In this document: positions 1 to 11,699 of the stretch, one piece after another
Layout of the letters: every line of letters starts with the position of its first letter
How positions within the stretch are numbered: the first letter of the stretch is position 1
NCBI GenBank assembly: GCA_023078685.1
Contig: JALGAS010000001.1
Coordinates: forward strand, 3,348,001 to 3,412,000
Reading direction: 5' to 3'
From: Neopestalotiopsis rosae
Lineage: Eukaryota > Ascomycota > Sordariomycetes > Amphisphaeriales > Sporocadaceae
Length of the DNA stretch: 64,000 nucleotides
Program-made: the position numbers and the translations under genes
The notes under the pieces: generated by a model
What the model saw: the letters and a program-made list of their open reading frames with translations, nothing else
The model's database searches: none
What the model was told of the DNA's origin: nothing

Positions 1-652
1 GCCGTCCTCTGAAATGGCACAAGTCGTATCGCGTCTCCTAGAAAATTGTGCTGAAGGAGTCTTCCCATTTTCCATTTCTTTCTTGTATATGGAATCGACA
101 AGTGATAGGTTTCCCAATGTACACATTACAGACTGTAACAGGGCATTCGCGTTTATTGTGGAATTGATTGTGTGCGGCTCATGATTACGGTATGGCGCAC
201 CAGTCGAGTCTCCATAGGACAGAATATCATCGCTGTGAAGAGGCATGGTGTCGACTCCCTGATAGACGCATCTCAGACTCATCCTAGAGCTAAGATTGAA
301 CCTGTATTTTCAGAAAGTAAGGAAATGGAGAGCTACGAAGAAATACATACACAACTCACCCGAAAACAACCCCACTCACGTGATACTCTGCGATAATCTC
401 AGCTGCGTTCATGCTTTGCGGAGATGTTGTACTCCTCAGTGTAAAACTATACCCCACAAAGGTTAGACTGAGTTGAGATTATCTCATGCACGAATGATCG
501 CTGCTCCTTTGCAGCGTTCGATTATCGCAATTGATAGTGTACACCGGCACAGTGGACGTGATGCGCTCCCCACCAAAAGATGCATATCGATTCTGAAGAT
601 GTATCAATTTACAATCCTTGGCCACAAATTCAAGCATTCATGATCTAATCCA
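1..652. other. no gene recognised
   Basis: No reading frame here has a recognisable protein family or a convincing exon chain. The one 74-codon frame near 172-396 looks like chance. I see nothing else. Confidence 0.5.
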
Positions 653-997
653 CTACAGATCAAAGAACATAGAATTCCATAATGTCAAATAGTCATAGGG
701 CCTGTCTATTAGCGTGTCACAAATGTCTCCCATCTTCACAGTCAAACTTTTGACATCAAGACTTGCTCTGACTACAGAATTCATCTCTCGAGCAATGTCG
801 ACAGTCTGCATAACAGGAACGCCCGAGAGCACGAGCGACAAGAGCGACTTCGTGTTCTGCTTTTCGAGCTAACACTTGAGTGTTCGATCAATGAGCGGCT
901 TATTCACCAAGCCGAAAATCCCACGGTTGTACCTCTGCATGATGTTCAATCCTTCTTGGTCAAATGGAACAAGTGGTGGAAAGAATCCTTGTTAGTG
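653..997 (-). pseudogene. decayed ORF fragment with an in-frame TAG
   Basis: On the minus strand one frame reads as plausible protein from about 997 to the stop at 653. It includes the segments FDQEGLNIMQRYNRG, LVNKPLIDRTLKC and, after a TAG near 871, MQTVDIAREMNSVVRASLD and IDRPYDYLTLWN. The same frame continues on both sides of the TAG, and no start codon or splice site explains the 5' end, where another stop (TAA) lies just upstream. This looks like the remnant of a gene. I do not recognise the family. Nothing supportable lies between 998 and 1453. Confidence 0.3.
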
Positions 998-1453
998 CCC
1001 AGGCCTTTCGAGCAATAGCATTTCAAAGGCTCAGGCATTGTTTCCAAAACTTTGCCAACAGCTATGTATGACTCGATGCAGAGGGAAGTGAGGTATGCAG
1101 ATCAGAGACTATAATTGGAGGGCAAGAGTCTTTAAGGTAATTTCTATCAGGGGTATGTATATAATATTTCCAAACTTTTAGGCAGCCCATGTCACTTGAA
1201 ACAAAAAAGAACAAGAAGCTTCTCTGGTGATTAAGGTCACCAAAGACTTCGACGCCTGAAAGCTATCAACTGCGTCGTCAATGTTGACTGGAATCGTATT
1301 CAGCATGTACTGTACGTTCACATTACCATTGATGTACCGCACTGTGTCTATATGGCGTGACTCAAATACGTTTAAAACAAATTATTTTAATCGATTATTT
1401 CTTCATCTCCGCTTCAGTCGCATCACAGTGATCTTTAGCAATGCCATTAGGTA

Positions 1454-4245
1454 TCAAGCAATTGTGATTTCTTGCGACTCAGGTATATCAAATACCCAAC
1501 CCCAAACATCTTGTCTCGAGAGTGTGACAAGGCCCAGCCGGCGGTACGTATCACGTCCAACTGTCTCAAGTAAGAGCCCATAGCTTCGCCCAGCCAGCTG
1601 CTCATCTTGGTCTTCATCGCTATCATCCTCTGCTCCTGTACTTGCAACGCCACATACCTCGATAGCGCAGTAAATCGCACCATCAACGACCTCGCCTGAG
1701 TAGTCAAGATTGAAGTAAAAACGAGGGTCGTAGCCTCCGGATTGAGGCCATCGGGTGAGACATTCGTCTGCTGTCATCAAAGTATCTCGGCCAGCGACCT
1801 TTAAATACGGCGACTCGTGGACGACGTGAATTTCGATCATCTTCATCTTTGCACGGACTTTGATGGACCCCGCGGACACCATTCCAAATGGAGTTCTTGT
1901 GTCGATCAGATTGATGTCTGCTTCTAAAATCGTACAGACATGATCGAGAGCAATCGAAGGCTGTTCCAGGCCGTGCTCCAACATGTCTGCCCAGTGTGAA
2001 AAATCATGATGTACCGAGATGGGACAGTTGGTACTTGCCCATGACCAAGATGGCGCGATATATTCCTTGTTGCGATAGTTGACGGACGATTCATCGCTAT
2101 AGGTCACCCAGAGCAATTGAACATGAAAACCCTCCTCCCATAAGCCTGCATAGTACTCTGTAGTGCCCTTTTGTCTAGAGTACTCGGCTGCCAGAGCTGC
2201 TATGCCGAGAAGCTTGTCCGATGCGACAGTGAGCTGACGCTGCGTGTATGCTGCTATGATAGCGTGCCAGCTGTCGGGATGCGGCAAAGCATTGTATCGA
2301 GAATTCCCAGGGTCAATGGCCATATCGATGTTGATGTCATCGACCTTGGCTACCCCCTCAGTGTGCGTGGTTGATAAACATCGATAAGTGAGCCCTTGAT
2401 GGCCATACGACAGTATTCGTCTCGGCAAGTGTGTTTCTTGAAACGTCCAGGCTCTTTGAAAGAGAGGAAGGCTGGCTTCGGGGGATATGCCTTCCTGCTC
2501 GAGTACACCGGGTGAGAAGACGAAATCGGCGAACACACTATCGTCTAGTCTCCCGGACATCCTGATTGGCTGCAACTGTTGTCGATTATACAAGAAGCCA
2601 TCAGTGCTGTTACTTGACACTGATGCCGCGATCGTGACATGAGAACATCGATAGATTCTGTGCATTTGTATAATTTGATCGGCCTTGTCGTCATCGTCGT
2701 CCTGAATGATGCAGAGTGCGTCAACCCAGAGATATGGGATACCGATCCCAATGGTTACCATAACTGCGTCTTGTATAGCCTGGGGGAGCAGTCCGAGAGG
2801 TATGCCGGTACTATAGGCCGCAAGCTTGTCCTTCACAAGTTTCGCTGGCTGATCGCCGCCCCAGCAGTAGCTCAGAGTCGCATAAAGCTGCACTGAAGGT
2901 TGAGAGACGAGTTGGACAAGAGGACCATTGGCGCCTTTTCGCACGCTTAGCACACGCTTTGGCACGAAATTTTCTTCTTCAGGAACTCCAAGTTGGCAGC
3001 TTTCATGCTTGCAGAGGCACTCTTGAATCCATGTGCGTGCTCGATAGAAGCTCAGCTCGGAGTTGGGCGCAAGGTTTGGAGGTAGAGCAGCGGAAAGGAA
3101 AGACTGCAGTCGTTCACCTGCATACAAAAATATCAGTCTACGGACTCTAGTATTATTGTCAGCTTACATGTTGTACTTGCCAGGATGCATCCAGATATGG
3201 AAGTTAGTAATCTGACCTGGCCCTCGACCGAGCTTGAACGTGATTGCAGGCTGTGCACCTCTCGAGGCGATGTAAGACAGCATGATCTTACCGTCGTCAT
3301 CACCGTAGAGTTCATTGAGCTCTTCTTCTATATAGTGCCGGTCGAGAGACGCCAATGGCTCCAGATATTTCGCAAAGTAGACAACTTCGTGATGTTCGTC
3401 AAACACATAGTCGTTGCCTTTTAGCAAGGTGTCCCAAAACGTGCAACCTTGGCGAGCCGCCACTATGGCATCGAAGATGGTTGTATCTGTAGGCGCATTG
3501 ATACTGATGTCAGGACCGTTTTCAAATGCCCACCATTTAAGGCGCATCCAACTTTCTGACACGAGTTCGCGAAGATCAATGCATAGCTTGTCACAAGAAG
3601 AACAAGTATGCGGCATGATGCCACACTGTGCCGCCTCCTTGAAAAGTTGCTTGGTCACGGCAAGATCGTCTTGTTCTCGCGATGCCTGCCAGAAATCCAA
3701 AGTGGTTGACCCAGAGGGCGAATCACCATCTCGCGATAAGACCCTGTCTGTTTTGATGCTATCATCCTCTCCAACTTCGTCACCATGGTAGATCGGGTCA
3801 CCATTTATTAGAGCATGGAGGTCTTTCTTTCGCTGCTTGTTCTTGTCAAGACGACGTTCTGTTGCTCCTTGCCGCTCATTTTCATGATACGGAGAAGGAA
3901 TGCTGAAGAACTTCCAGGTCTTTCAGTGTAAAATTTAGCACTTCCCAGAATGTGGGGATATAAGTATAATAAAGAGCATCGTCTTACAGACTGCCGGCCT
4001 AGGTTCAGAGGGTCCCTTTTGACTCCGTGCTTGAGGCGCAATGTGTCCCATAACATGACTTTATCATGATTGCCTGCTTTCCATTTTTCATACTCGGTCA
4101 TGTCATCCCTTGGCAGCGTCTTTATGATCGTCGGGAATCTGAAGCGTCGCGGCACGTTCATGGGATCGCACTATAGTCTGATTAATGAGGAGTAGCTTCA
4201 GTCGTGGCGTGGCCGCCAAAACAATGTACTTACCTCATTCTCCAT
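1454..4245 (-). CDS. HET-domain (heterokaryon incompatibility) protein, about 865 aa
   Basis: HET-domain proteins act in fungal non-self recognition and can trigger cell death after hyphal fusion. Assembled exons: 4245-4234 (a 12-nt coding exon), 4170-3988, 3919-3181 and 3117-1454. Phases join without a stop and total 866 codons. HET motifs are visible: YATLSYCWGG around residues 389-398 and LWVDALCIIQD around 441-451. The N-terminal 310 residues have no named domain but contain CSSCDKLC and an AARQGC segment, typical of the region before HET domains. The third intron (3180-3118, 63 nt) joins in phase only if it starts with GCAAGT, so it is a GC-AG intron. The start rests on the first exon, whose donor (GTAAGT) is perfect; starting at 4161 would give a protein 8 residues shorter. 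The HET assignment is secure, the exact N-terminus less so. Confidence 0.85.
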
Positions 4246-4600
4246 CGTTTGCACATGTGATCACCTTAGTGAGCCAAATTTATGTCATCCGTTCTCAAGC
4301 GGAAACACCGATTACTATTGCTTCTCATTCAATTTGTGACCCCGAGGACCCAGATACTCAGCTCTCTTGGAATGAAATGGGGCAGTGGCGGTCAGCGACG
4401 GCAGAATATGTAGACAGGGTTGCTGAGTCAGCATAACAGTCCCTTTCGCATAGAATCAGGCGTGAATGCAAGAGATCGAACAAATGCTGAAGAAAAAAAA
4501 AAGAAAGAAAGATATATATATATGCGTCAATAGATAATAATCCCGTCTTTTATTGCTAATTCTACGACGAAAACCTCCATGTTCTGCTCGTACCTCAGCA
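4246..4600. promoter_or_regulatory. HET gene upstream region and permease downstream region
   Basis: This gap separates the start of the HET gene from the stop of the permease gene, both on the minus strand. It holds a poly-purine run followed by alternating TA at about 4490-4523. No further motif can be assigned. Confidence 0.35.
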
Positions 4601-6378
4601 TTATTCCTCTATTCTACCCGTATGGAGGTCCATATCATGCAATTCAACAGCCTTCGTCTTCCTGAAATACTTCCAGAATACAATGTTGAGGATATAGATC
4701 ATAATACCGATATAAGATGTTACAAAGGTCGAGGCAGTGAATTTAGGTATGAAAGCAGTATAGCCTAGAAGTTCGAATCAGCATTAGAAGACTATATTGA
4801 TGCATGCTGCTTACCGTTGAAGAAGGTGATGAGTATTGTGAGCATGAGGGCAAAGTAGCTTCCATAAGGCTGTAACGGTCCACGATACGGCATCAGCTCT
4901 CGGGAAACACCCTGAGCTTTCATACCGCGGGTGAATTGAATATAGCTGAGCAGACAGCTTATCCAGTTTAGTGTCCCAAACACGGTGACCAGGCTCACCA
5001 GATATCCAAAAACAGTGGACGCATCCTTGCTCACATTCATATACGCCAAAACAGTCCATATGCTCATCATGGCAACTCCCCACAAGGGCACACCGTTCTT
5101 GGAGGTGCGACGGAATATGCCAGGAGCCTGCCCGTCGTGGGCCAAACCGAATAGAGTTCTCGAGCCAATGTAGATATCGCTGTTAGCGGCGCTAACAACG
5201 AACACCAAGAGGCATGCGTTGATAACGTGAGGGAATACGGGAATTTTTGCGAGCTGGACAGCAACCACGAACGGGCTGGCCGCGGCGCCCGTGCTCGAGT
5301 GAGTGGCGCCAATGAGCTGGTCATTGGTATAGGGCACACTCATTCCCAGAACCAAGGCACCGAGTATGTAAAATGTTGTAATGCGGAAAAGCGTCTGCTT
5401 GGCGGCTCGTGCAACAGTCTTTTTCGGGTTTGGGGCCTCGCCAAAAGCCACGCCCACGACCTCGGTACCGGTGTAGGCGAAGCAAGCCTGAACCATGCAG
5501 GCCCAAAAGCCCAGGAACTTGCCAGTGGCGCCGGGTACCAAGAATGTTCCAAAGGCACCAGGATCCGACCAATATTTGAATCCGATACGCTCGCCCGAGG
5601 GTTGGCCACCCATGGATATTATGAAGCAGGTGAGAATCAGCAATACCAATACAAGAAGCTTTGCCACAGACATCCAGAACTCGGCCTCTCCAAAGAACGA
5701 AACGTGAAGAATCTATTGTCAAGATAATGAATCAGTATGGGTGTTTTTCGGAGAAAACGATCAAATAAAGAAACAGTATTTCAGTGACTTACATTCACTG
5801 CCACGATGGCGACGGTAAAGGTAGCGACGAATATTCCGACATTGAGATCTGGCCTCCAATACTGTATAATGATTCCGGCGGCAGTCAGATTATTCGGCAG
5901 GACAATTGCGTATTTGAAAAAGTAGTTCCAACCAGTTGCGAAGCTATTGCAGATTGTCAGACAAAACCACCGCCTCCAGATATGTCTTTGAACGAAGAGA
6001 GAGAATGAATATGAGTCGAACATACCCAAGTGCCGGATCAACAAAGCGAGTGGCATAACCAGCAAAACCCTTATCCATAGGCAAAAATGTAGCCATTTCG
6101 CCCAACGCCGTCATGATGAAGAAGACGACGGCGCCAACGATGCAATAGGCAACCAGCAGACTAGCCGGGCCACCGCGAACTAGTCCCGTACCCGAACCGA
6201 TGATGAGACCAGTGCCAATAGCTCCGGCCACTGCGATCATAGAAATGTGGCGCTCCTTGAATTCGCGACGCAGATGAACGTCGGTGGCGATACCCATGCC
6301 CTCAGAGACGCTCGCCGTCTCTACTGGGCTTGCCTTTGAGTCGGAAGACTTGCCATTGGCCTCGATAGGAGACTGCAT
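4601..6378 (-). CDS. amino-acid permease (fungal YAT/AAT type), 521 aa
   Basis: A plasma-membrane, proton-coupled amino-acid importer of the APC superfamily. Exons 6378-6026, 5943-5793, 5712-4815 and 4764-4601 join in phase to 522 codons. Family marks include a charged N-tail ending in FKERHISMIAVAGAIGTGL, then a GSGTGL loop, GEMATFLP, GWNYFFKYAIVLPNNLTAAG, and FGEAEFW at the exon 2/3 junction. GTEVVGVAFGEAPNPKKTV then follows. About 12 hydrophobic segments are spread over the protein, the usual number. The short C-tail ends in HTGRIEE. The substrate cannot be told from sequence. It is divergent from the PLP enzyme at 7095 across about 716 bp, which suggests a shared promoter and possibly a shared amino-acid substrate. 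All introns are GT-AG. Confidence 0.93.
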
Positions 6379-7094
6379 GGTGAAGAGACGTGTCGGCCGT
6401 GGTTACAACAATACTCAGCCAGCGTTGTAGACAACGAATAATCTAGTCTCACAAATATCCACATCGGGTCTGAGCAGAGGTCACTCCATTGATTTATAGA
6501 CCCGATTGCTACCCTTGGTACCCTTGATGATCGCGATAAGTCGTATCGGAACGACAAGATAAGCTATCTACGGCATGGCTTCATGATCAACGTCTGGTGT
6601 CGTGAATGAAACCTTATCGATGGTATCTCAAGAATCCGGGGGAAGATACTTGGCAATCTGCACTACCTTTTAGTCCCATGGAGGTCAAACTCCACGAATC
6701 GCAAGTCCGGTCGACGACCCACATAGCACGATACTCTTTTCTAATCGAATCTCGTCACGCTAGTATCCACCATGGAGGTTCAAGTCCATCCATTCATCGT
6801 TCGAGATCTAAACAAGTGTGGGGCACACACGAAGCATGTTCGAGGACGAACATTGAGGGACGATCCCTTGAACGACTCGCGATACTTTTGGTGACCAACA
6901 GTCATGCCTTGGTTTTGTTAAAAATGTGAATATGCACCTAGGGATGTACATGGAGTATCAAGTCCGTCCGTACACGGCGCAAGCTGGTATGAAGCAGCTA
7001 GTATAAGTAAGACCATAGAAGCAGTGGCTATTAACTTGGAAGTCGCTCGACAGCAACAAATTTCATATTGAGTCTCAACTGTCTTTTGATCATA
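6379..7094. promoter_or_regulatory. divergent promoter, permease / PLP enzyme
   Basis: This is the only space between two genes that point away from each other, so it must hold both promoters. Two similar words, CATGGAGGTCAAACTCCA near 6677 and CATGGAGGTTCAAGTCCA near 6771, each have TGGA...TCCA dyad character and might be paired protein-binding sites. This is inference only. Confidence 0.4.
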
Positions 7095-8381
7095 ATGGCT
7101 CCCGGTATAACACAAGATATCTCTTCTGAGCAATCGTCCATTGTGGACAAGATTCCCTTTACCGTTGAGAAGAAGACAACAGCCATCAGAGACAAGTTTG
7201 CAGCTTTTCGGAATCTGGTACCTCTTGTTTCCCAGCCAGACGTCGTTTTCCTCAATGCCTCCTACGCGCCCCCTTCCAATCTCATTGTCCACGAGGCATT
7301 GACCACCTACTCATACGAAGCGCTGCGTACTCCCCACCCCAAGCCTCAATGGCAAGCAGCCGCCGAAGAGTTGCGCTGGCTCGTGGCGAAATACGTCAAT
7401 ACCAAACCTGCCAACATTGCCTTTACACGCGACACGACTGAGGGTCTCAGTGATTTCATCCGATCTGTGCCTCTGAGCGCCGGGGACAATGTCGTCGTTC
7501 TTGACACGGAACACCCCAACCACGTCTACGGATGGATGGCTCTGCGCCGTCTCGGCGTCGAGGTCCGCCAGGTGCCTACCATGGTGGAAGCAGAGAAGAC
7601 CGGCCAGGTGGTGGCTGCCACCGCCGAGACGTTCGCCCCCTTCGTGGACGACAAGACCAAGGCCATCGGTCTGAGCTCCATCATGTTCCACAGCGGCCAG
7701 CGCAACGACGTCGCGGGTATCTGTGCCGCCTTTCGCCCGCGCGGCATCCACGTACTACTTGATGCGACGCAGCAGGTCGGCTTCGCGTCTCTGGACGTGC
7801 AGAGTCTCGGCGTTTCGGCCGCGGCTTTCAGTCTGCACAAGGGTCTCAACTGCCCTACGGGCCTGGCTTGTCTGTATGTTGACCCTGCCGTGGTGGCAGA
7901 GCATGACCCGACACCGCCAACTGTCGGTTTCGGTGCTGTGCAGAATACCCGATCAGACCTTTTGGTTCCAGCAGATGCCTTAGTGTTCCATCCCACTGCT
8001 AGCAGATTCGATCATCTGAACATCAGTCTATCGGCCGCAGTAGTCGGTAGAGCATGGCTCAAGTTTTACCTAGAGTCACTGGGGCCCAGCGATGTCGAGG
8101 ACTACTTGTACAATCTTGGTGACCATCTTCGACAAGAGTGCGCTGAACTTGGCATCGAAATCGTAGGCCCAGCTGATCGCAAGGGACATGCCCCGCACTT
8201 GTATATCCTCAAGCTTTTGGATCCAGCCTGGGCAGAGTGGCTGAGAGAGCAAGGGATCATTGTGACACAGTACCGCCTGGGCGTGCGGGTATCTTTGGGA
8301 TTCTATAATAATGTAAGTGATATTCAAAGCCTAGCTAGAGCTCTCAAGGATGGTATCTCGAAAGGTCTTCCTATCATGTAA
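7095..8381 (+). CDS. class-V aminotransferase-fold PLP enzyme (isopenicillin-N-epimerase/LolT-like), 428 aa
   Basis: A single-exon enzyme of the fold-type I, class-V PLP group. The Schiff-base lysine is K249 in SLHKGLNCPTGLACLYV. The cofactor-ring aspartate is D223 in LLDATQQVGF. The N-terminal half carries the usual substrate-loop text such as DTEHPNHVYGWMALRRLGV. Fungal members close to this style are called isopenicillin-N-epimerase-like or LolT-like and act on amino acids by epimerisation, elimination or C-C bond formation; the reaction cannot be fixed here. I chose the ATG at 7095 (MAPGITQD); the frame is open 27 nt further up but only with a TTG. No targeting signal is seen, so it is probably cytosolic. 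Its divergent partner is an amino-acid permease. Confidence 0.82.
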   Translation: MAPGITQDISSEQSSIVDKIPFTVEKKTTAIRDKFAAFRNLVPLVSQPDVVFLNASYAPPSNLIVHEALTTYSYEALRTPHPKPQWQAAAEELRWLVAKYVNTKPANIAFTRDTTEGLSDFIRSVPLSAGDNVVVLDTEHPNHVYGWMALRRLGVEVRQVPTMVEAEKTGQVVAATAETFAPFVDDKTKAIGLSSIMFHSGQRNDVAGICAAFRPRGIHVLLDATQQVGFASLDVQSLGVSAAAFSLHKGLNCPTGLACLYVDPAVVAEHDPTPPTVGFGAVQNTRSDLLVPADALVFHPTASRFDHLNISLSAAVVGRAWLKFYLESLGPSDVEDYLYNLGDHLRQECAELGIEIVGPADRKGHAPHLYILKLLDPAWAEWLREQGIIVTQYRLGVRVSLGFYNNVSDIQSLARALKDGISKGLPIM

Positions 8382-8939
8382 TGTAGACTTCAATCAAGCT
8401 TTGAATGACCCAATTTGTTATAATGATCTTAACCAATCGTTTGTGGTCTCTCTAATTTGTGTCATTGCTACCACGCACGCCAATCCCTTCGTGGGTAAGC
8501 TAAATCAGCAAAAGTTTCGTACATCTTGTTTCTATATAACCCCCTTTTTTTTAAAAAAAAAAAGGAAGAAAAGAAATATAAAGATAAAAACAAAAAATAA
8601 CGAATTCTCTTATTTTCCCTTTCCCCCTAATTCGGATATAATTTTTTATTTTACTCTTGTCATATCTTTCTGCATGGGAGAATTAACAAGATACCTACGG
8701 TTACTGATACGACCAGTATCCAAAATAAAGAGGAGATTTCAAGATGGTCTACTTATGAGAAAATAATATGTAGACAAACAGACTTGATAACCCTTCCCGT
8801 GTGTCACCCGAAAGGGTGCCAGAGTGCACTAGCCACAGTTTGTGCATCAGTCACTGGATATATGAGTACGAAGACTTTTGTTATCTTTATGTAGCAACCC
8901 ACTCAGTTTGCGCCTGCCCAATAGCACCAAAAGGCTAGC
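8382..8939. other. 3' intergenic region between convergent genes
   Basis: The space lies between the ends of the PLP-enzyme gene and the second HET gene. A T-run followed directly by an A-run near 8545-8565 can form an AT-rich hairpin, and an AT-rich stretch follows to 8660. Both 3' ends probably lie here. No gene is seen. Confidence 0.4.
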
Positions 8940-11699
8940 TCAGTGTTGAACCGGCCCAAGCCTCTGTATCAAATGGATATAACTCATGCCGATGAGAATT
9001 GCACCTCCCACTCTTAGCAAAGACGTTGCATTGGCACTAACAAACAAAACAGCCTTCCAGGCCAAAAAGGCAGCAGGAAGCAAGGAACAAAGCGAAAACA
9101 AGACCAAATACGGTATAGGAGGCAACAATCTCTCAACGACTTCGAGCCCTATAAAGCTTTCCTGTGAAGTCTCGGATGAATCGAGATCGTGATACCGTTG
9201 AGGTATTCTGAGGAGTAGCTGGCGAATTAGCCTCCCATGAAACTCTCTCTTGTCTTCGTCTCCCTCGTCTAGTTCACGTAGCTGGTATTCGTACAAGTTG
9301 TCAAAAGGCTCATTCCTGAGTGAACCCAAGGGTCTCCAAGGGGATCTGTAGGCCAGTCCCTTCCCTTTTGGTTCGGGGGACGGGGATTGGTGAAGAACTT
9401 TCGCTGAATTTGGTCCGTTCTGCCGGAACTTGTGCGCATCAGTACAGGGATATATCATCAGAAGCAACAAAATGAGGCTCCCAAAGCGGTTGAAGCCAGA
9501 TTAAAAGACTTTCAGACCTCTATGTACTTACGAGAGCAAGCTTGAGGGAATCTAGATGCCATACCGAGAACCAGAATCTCAGTAAACCTCGTGTTTGGGC
9601 GTACGTGTCTTTTACTTGCATAAGTAGATCCAATTCTGTCATGTCGTGGGTTGCTAATCGTACGATATGATATTCTGAGCCAATCGGTATAGCTAGAAAT
9701 AAGAAACTCGCACCATCGTATCCTATTTGTTGTTTGTGAAATAAAGATTCTCGATTGTGTTTCTTCGACCAGTTGACGACTTCACCACTGAGCTCGATAA
9801 ATTCATTTTGGAGCTCTTCTGGTATTACAACTGTCTTGGCCAAACCCCACATAGTCTGGAGTAGGAGAGATGTTATTTTTCGAGTATTTGCGCTAGAGGA
9901 CAAGGACTTACGCTCTTCCATGATATATGAACCTCACCAGGCCGTATTGACTGGAGAGATGATGTTCGACTTCCAAACAACAGTTCATACATGTGCCATA
10001 GGCGACCCATGACTGAAATGGTTTGTGGGTTCAAAAGTTTTGGCGTATCCATTGGCATATCAAATTCGAGCTCGATGAACTGCAAGAATTGCTTGTTACG
10101 ATTGTGCCGATTCTTTCCTCCTCGCATCAGTTGTCCCAGAAACTCTCTTAGCCTGGAGTGGCTCCACAGGTTAAACCGCCAAGTATTAATAAGTTCTTGG
10201 GAGAACAGCGTATAAGAATGACTGGAAGCGACAAATATACTGGGATATGCGAAAGAAAATTCAGTCCCTGGTCGATGCGGCATACCTCTGTAGGTGTGAC
10301 GGCCGTAGTACTCCGGATCCAACTGCGCTTCAGGCTCCAATAGTCGTCTTAGTCCTGCCGGTGCTGCCGATTCTTGGGACTGTCCGGAAAACCGGTCGGG
10401 ATCTACGAAAGATAGTCCCATGTCTAGTTGATGTGGCATGCCACTAGGAATATAGCGGCCGTTGTGTTCTGCGTCCATCACCCATCTCACAGCCTTCTTC
10501 GCCACGTCACTTGCGTGGATGTGTAAGAATCTCGTGGTATTGAGACAATGATGGTCTTGCGCTTCATGTTCCAATCGCCGTGCCAGTACTTGTAGCTGTT
10601 TGGCGAGTTGTTCGGCTAGCTTGGCCTCTACCTTGTCATCTTTCAAGGTACAATGCCGTATGATCATTGCTAGAGTGGCAGAATTCGTGATCAAGCCGAG
10701 AAATTCCCTAAAAACAGTTTTGAGAACCGCTGAATCGTCGGGCCGTTTGTCGCAAATCGTAATCGAGGGCAATGGGAGATCCGTACCGCTCGTGCCCCCC
10801 GCCAGCCACAATACGGAAGTTTGGAAATGTATAGGTTTCGTGGCAAGTAACTTCCGCTTCTCTGGATCCCAATTTTGAAGAGATCTGAACTTATTCAGCT
10901 TTTCATGACATTCAGCCATTGAGCTTGAATCCCACGCAAAGATGCTGGGGTCGTTCACAGTCTCCAAGATCACCTCTTGGAGTCGTTTGAAGGCATTTCT
11001 CTTTTCTCCGTAGAGCAGGGGCATATTCACACCGAATATACCCAAAAGACTATAGGCTTCGTCCTCAACACAGGTTGCCGCTCTAGAAGCTACTACTCCC
11101 GATGGCGTCCGTGATGACATCCACGACATTCGACGACCGACGGGTATGGCGTCGATATCTCCACCATTGAGTACCTTCATGTCGATACCTGTCACATCGT
11201 ATATGCTTTTTCTGAGAGATAATTTTGTTCCTATCAGATCCCAGTTGACATCATAGAATTCAACATCATGCGGTGCTATCAGCTCTTGCAGTGTCCAACA
11301 TCTGTGAAACCATATGCTGTTCTCGAAAGTCTTTTTCGAATCCGTCAAGACAACATCAAAAAGATATGTCAAGCAGATCTTCGCATGCTTATACCATGAA
11401 TACATCGAGTTGATTGCCTCTGATAGTTCTGAGTTGTTGGATTTGTCGATGCAGCATGAATCGATCCAGATCCAGTGGAGGCCATGAGTACGAGCGACAA
11501 TGCATGCTCCTTTCAGCTTCAGCGCACCAGCCCTTTTTCGCCCCAGGAGTTTCGTAGACTCTGATAAATGTCGATTCAAATCATTGAATGTGAGTTCTTG
11601 TCCCGGAATCCACCGATAGGAGAGAATAGCATATTGTGGGACGCCCTGGTCTGGAAATTCTGCCAATTGCAGGGTGTCCACATTGAAAAGTCGGATCAT
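8940..11699 (-). CDS. HET-domain protein with C-terminal membrane hairpin, 866 aa
   Basis: Exons 11699-9912, 9855-9532 and 9428-8940 join in phase to 867 codons with GT-AG introns. The protein begins in the way common to this HET subgroup, MIRLFNVDTLQLAEF, then shows YAILSYRW at residues 23-30 and WIWIDSCCID at 76-85. A following segment EAYSLLGIFGVNMPLLYGE is the hallmark of the region after HET in many fungal proteins (DUF8212 type). The last exon encodes two hydrophobic stretches, about IPYLVLFSLCSLLPAAFLAW and LLRVGGAILIGMSYIHL, separated by a short turn, so the C-terminus is probably membrane-anchored. The role is presumably non-self recognition or a related defence response. Its sequence is not close to the first HET protein in this window. 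Confidence 0.88.

Noticed and set aside
3118..3172. Intron of the HET gene with GTAAGC donor at 3172
   Set aside because: It gives ATG-TGA at the join, an immediate stop; the GC donor 8 bases earlier keeps the frame.
6670..6800. tRNA-like words GGTTCAAGTCC and paired TGGAG/CTCCA stems
   Set aside because: No acceptor stem, A box or cloverleaf can be folded around them.
8540..8570. T-run/A-run as a bacterial-type terminator
   Set aside because: This is fungal nuclear DNA; such runs are common in intergenic spaces and do not act as rho-independent terminators for RNA polymerase II.
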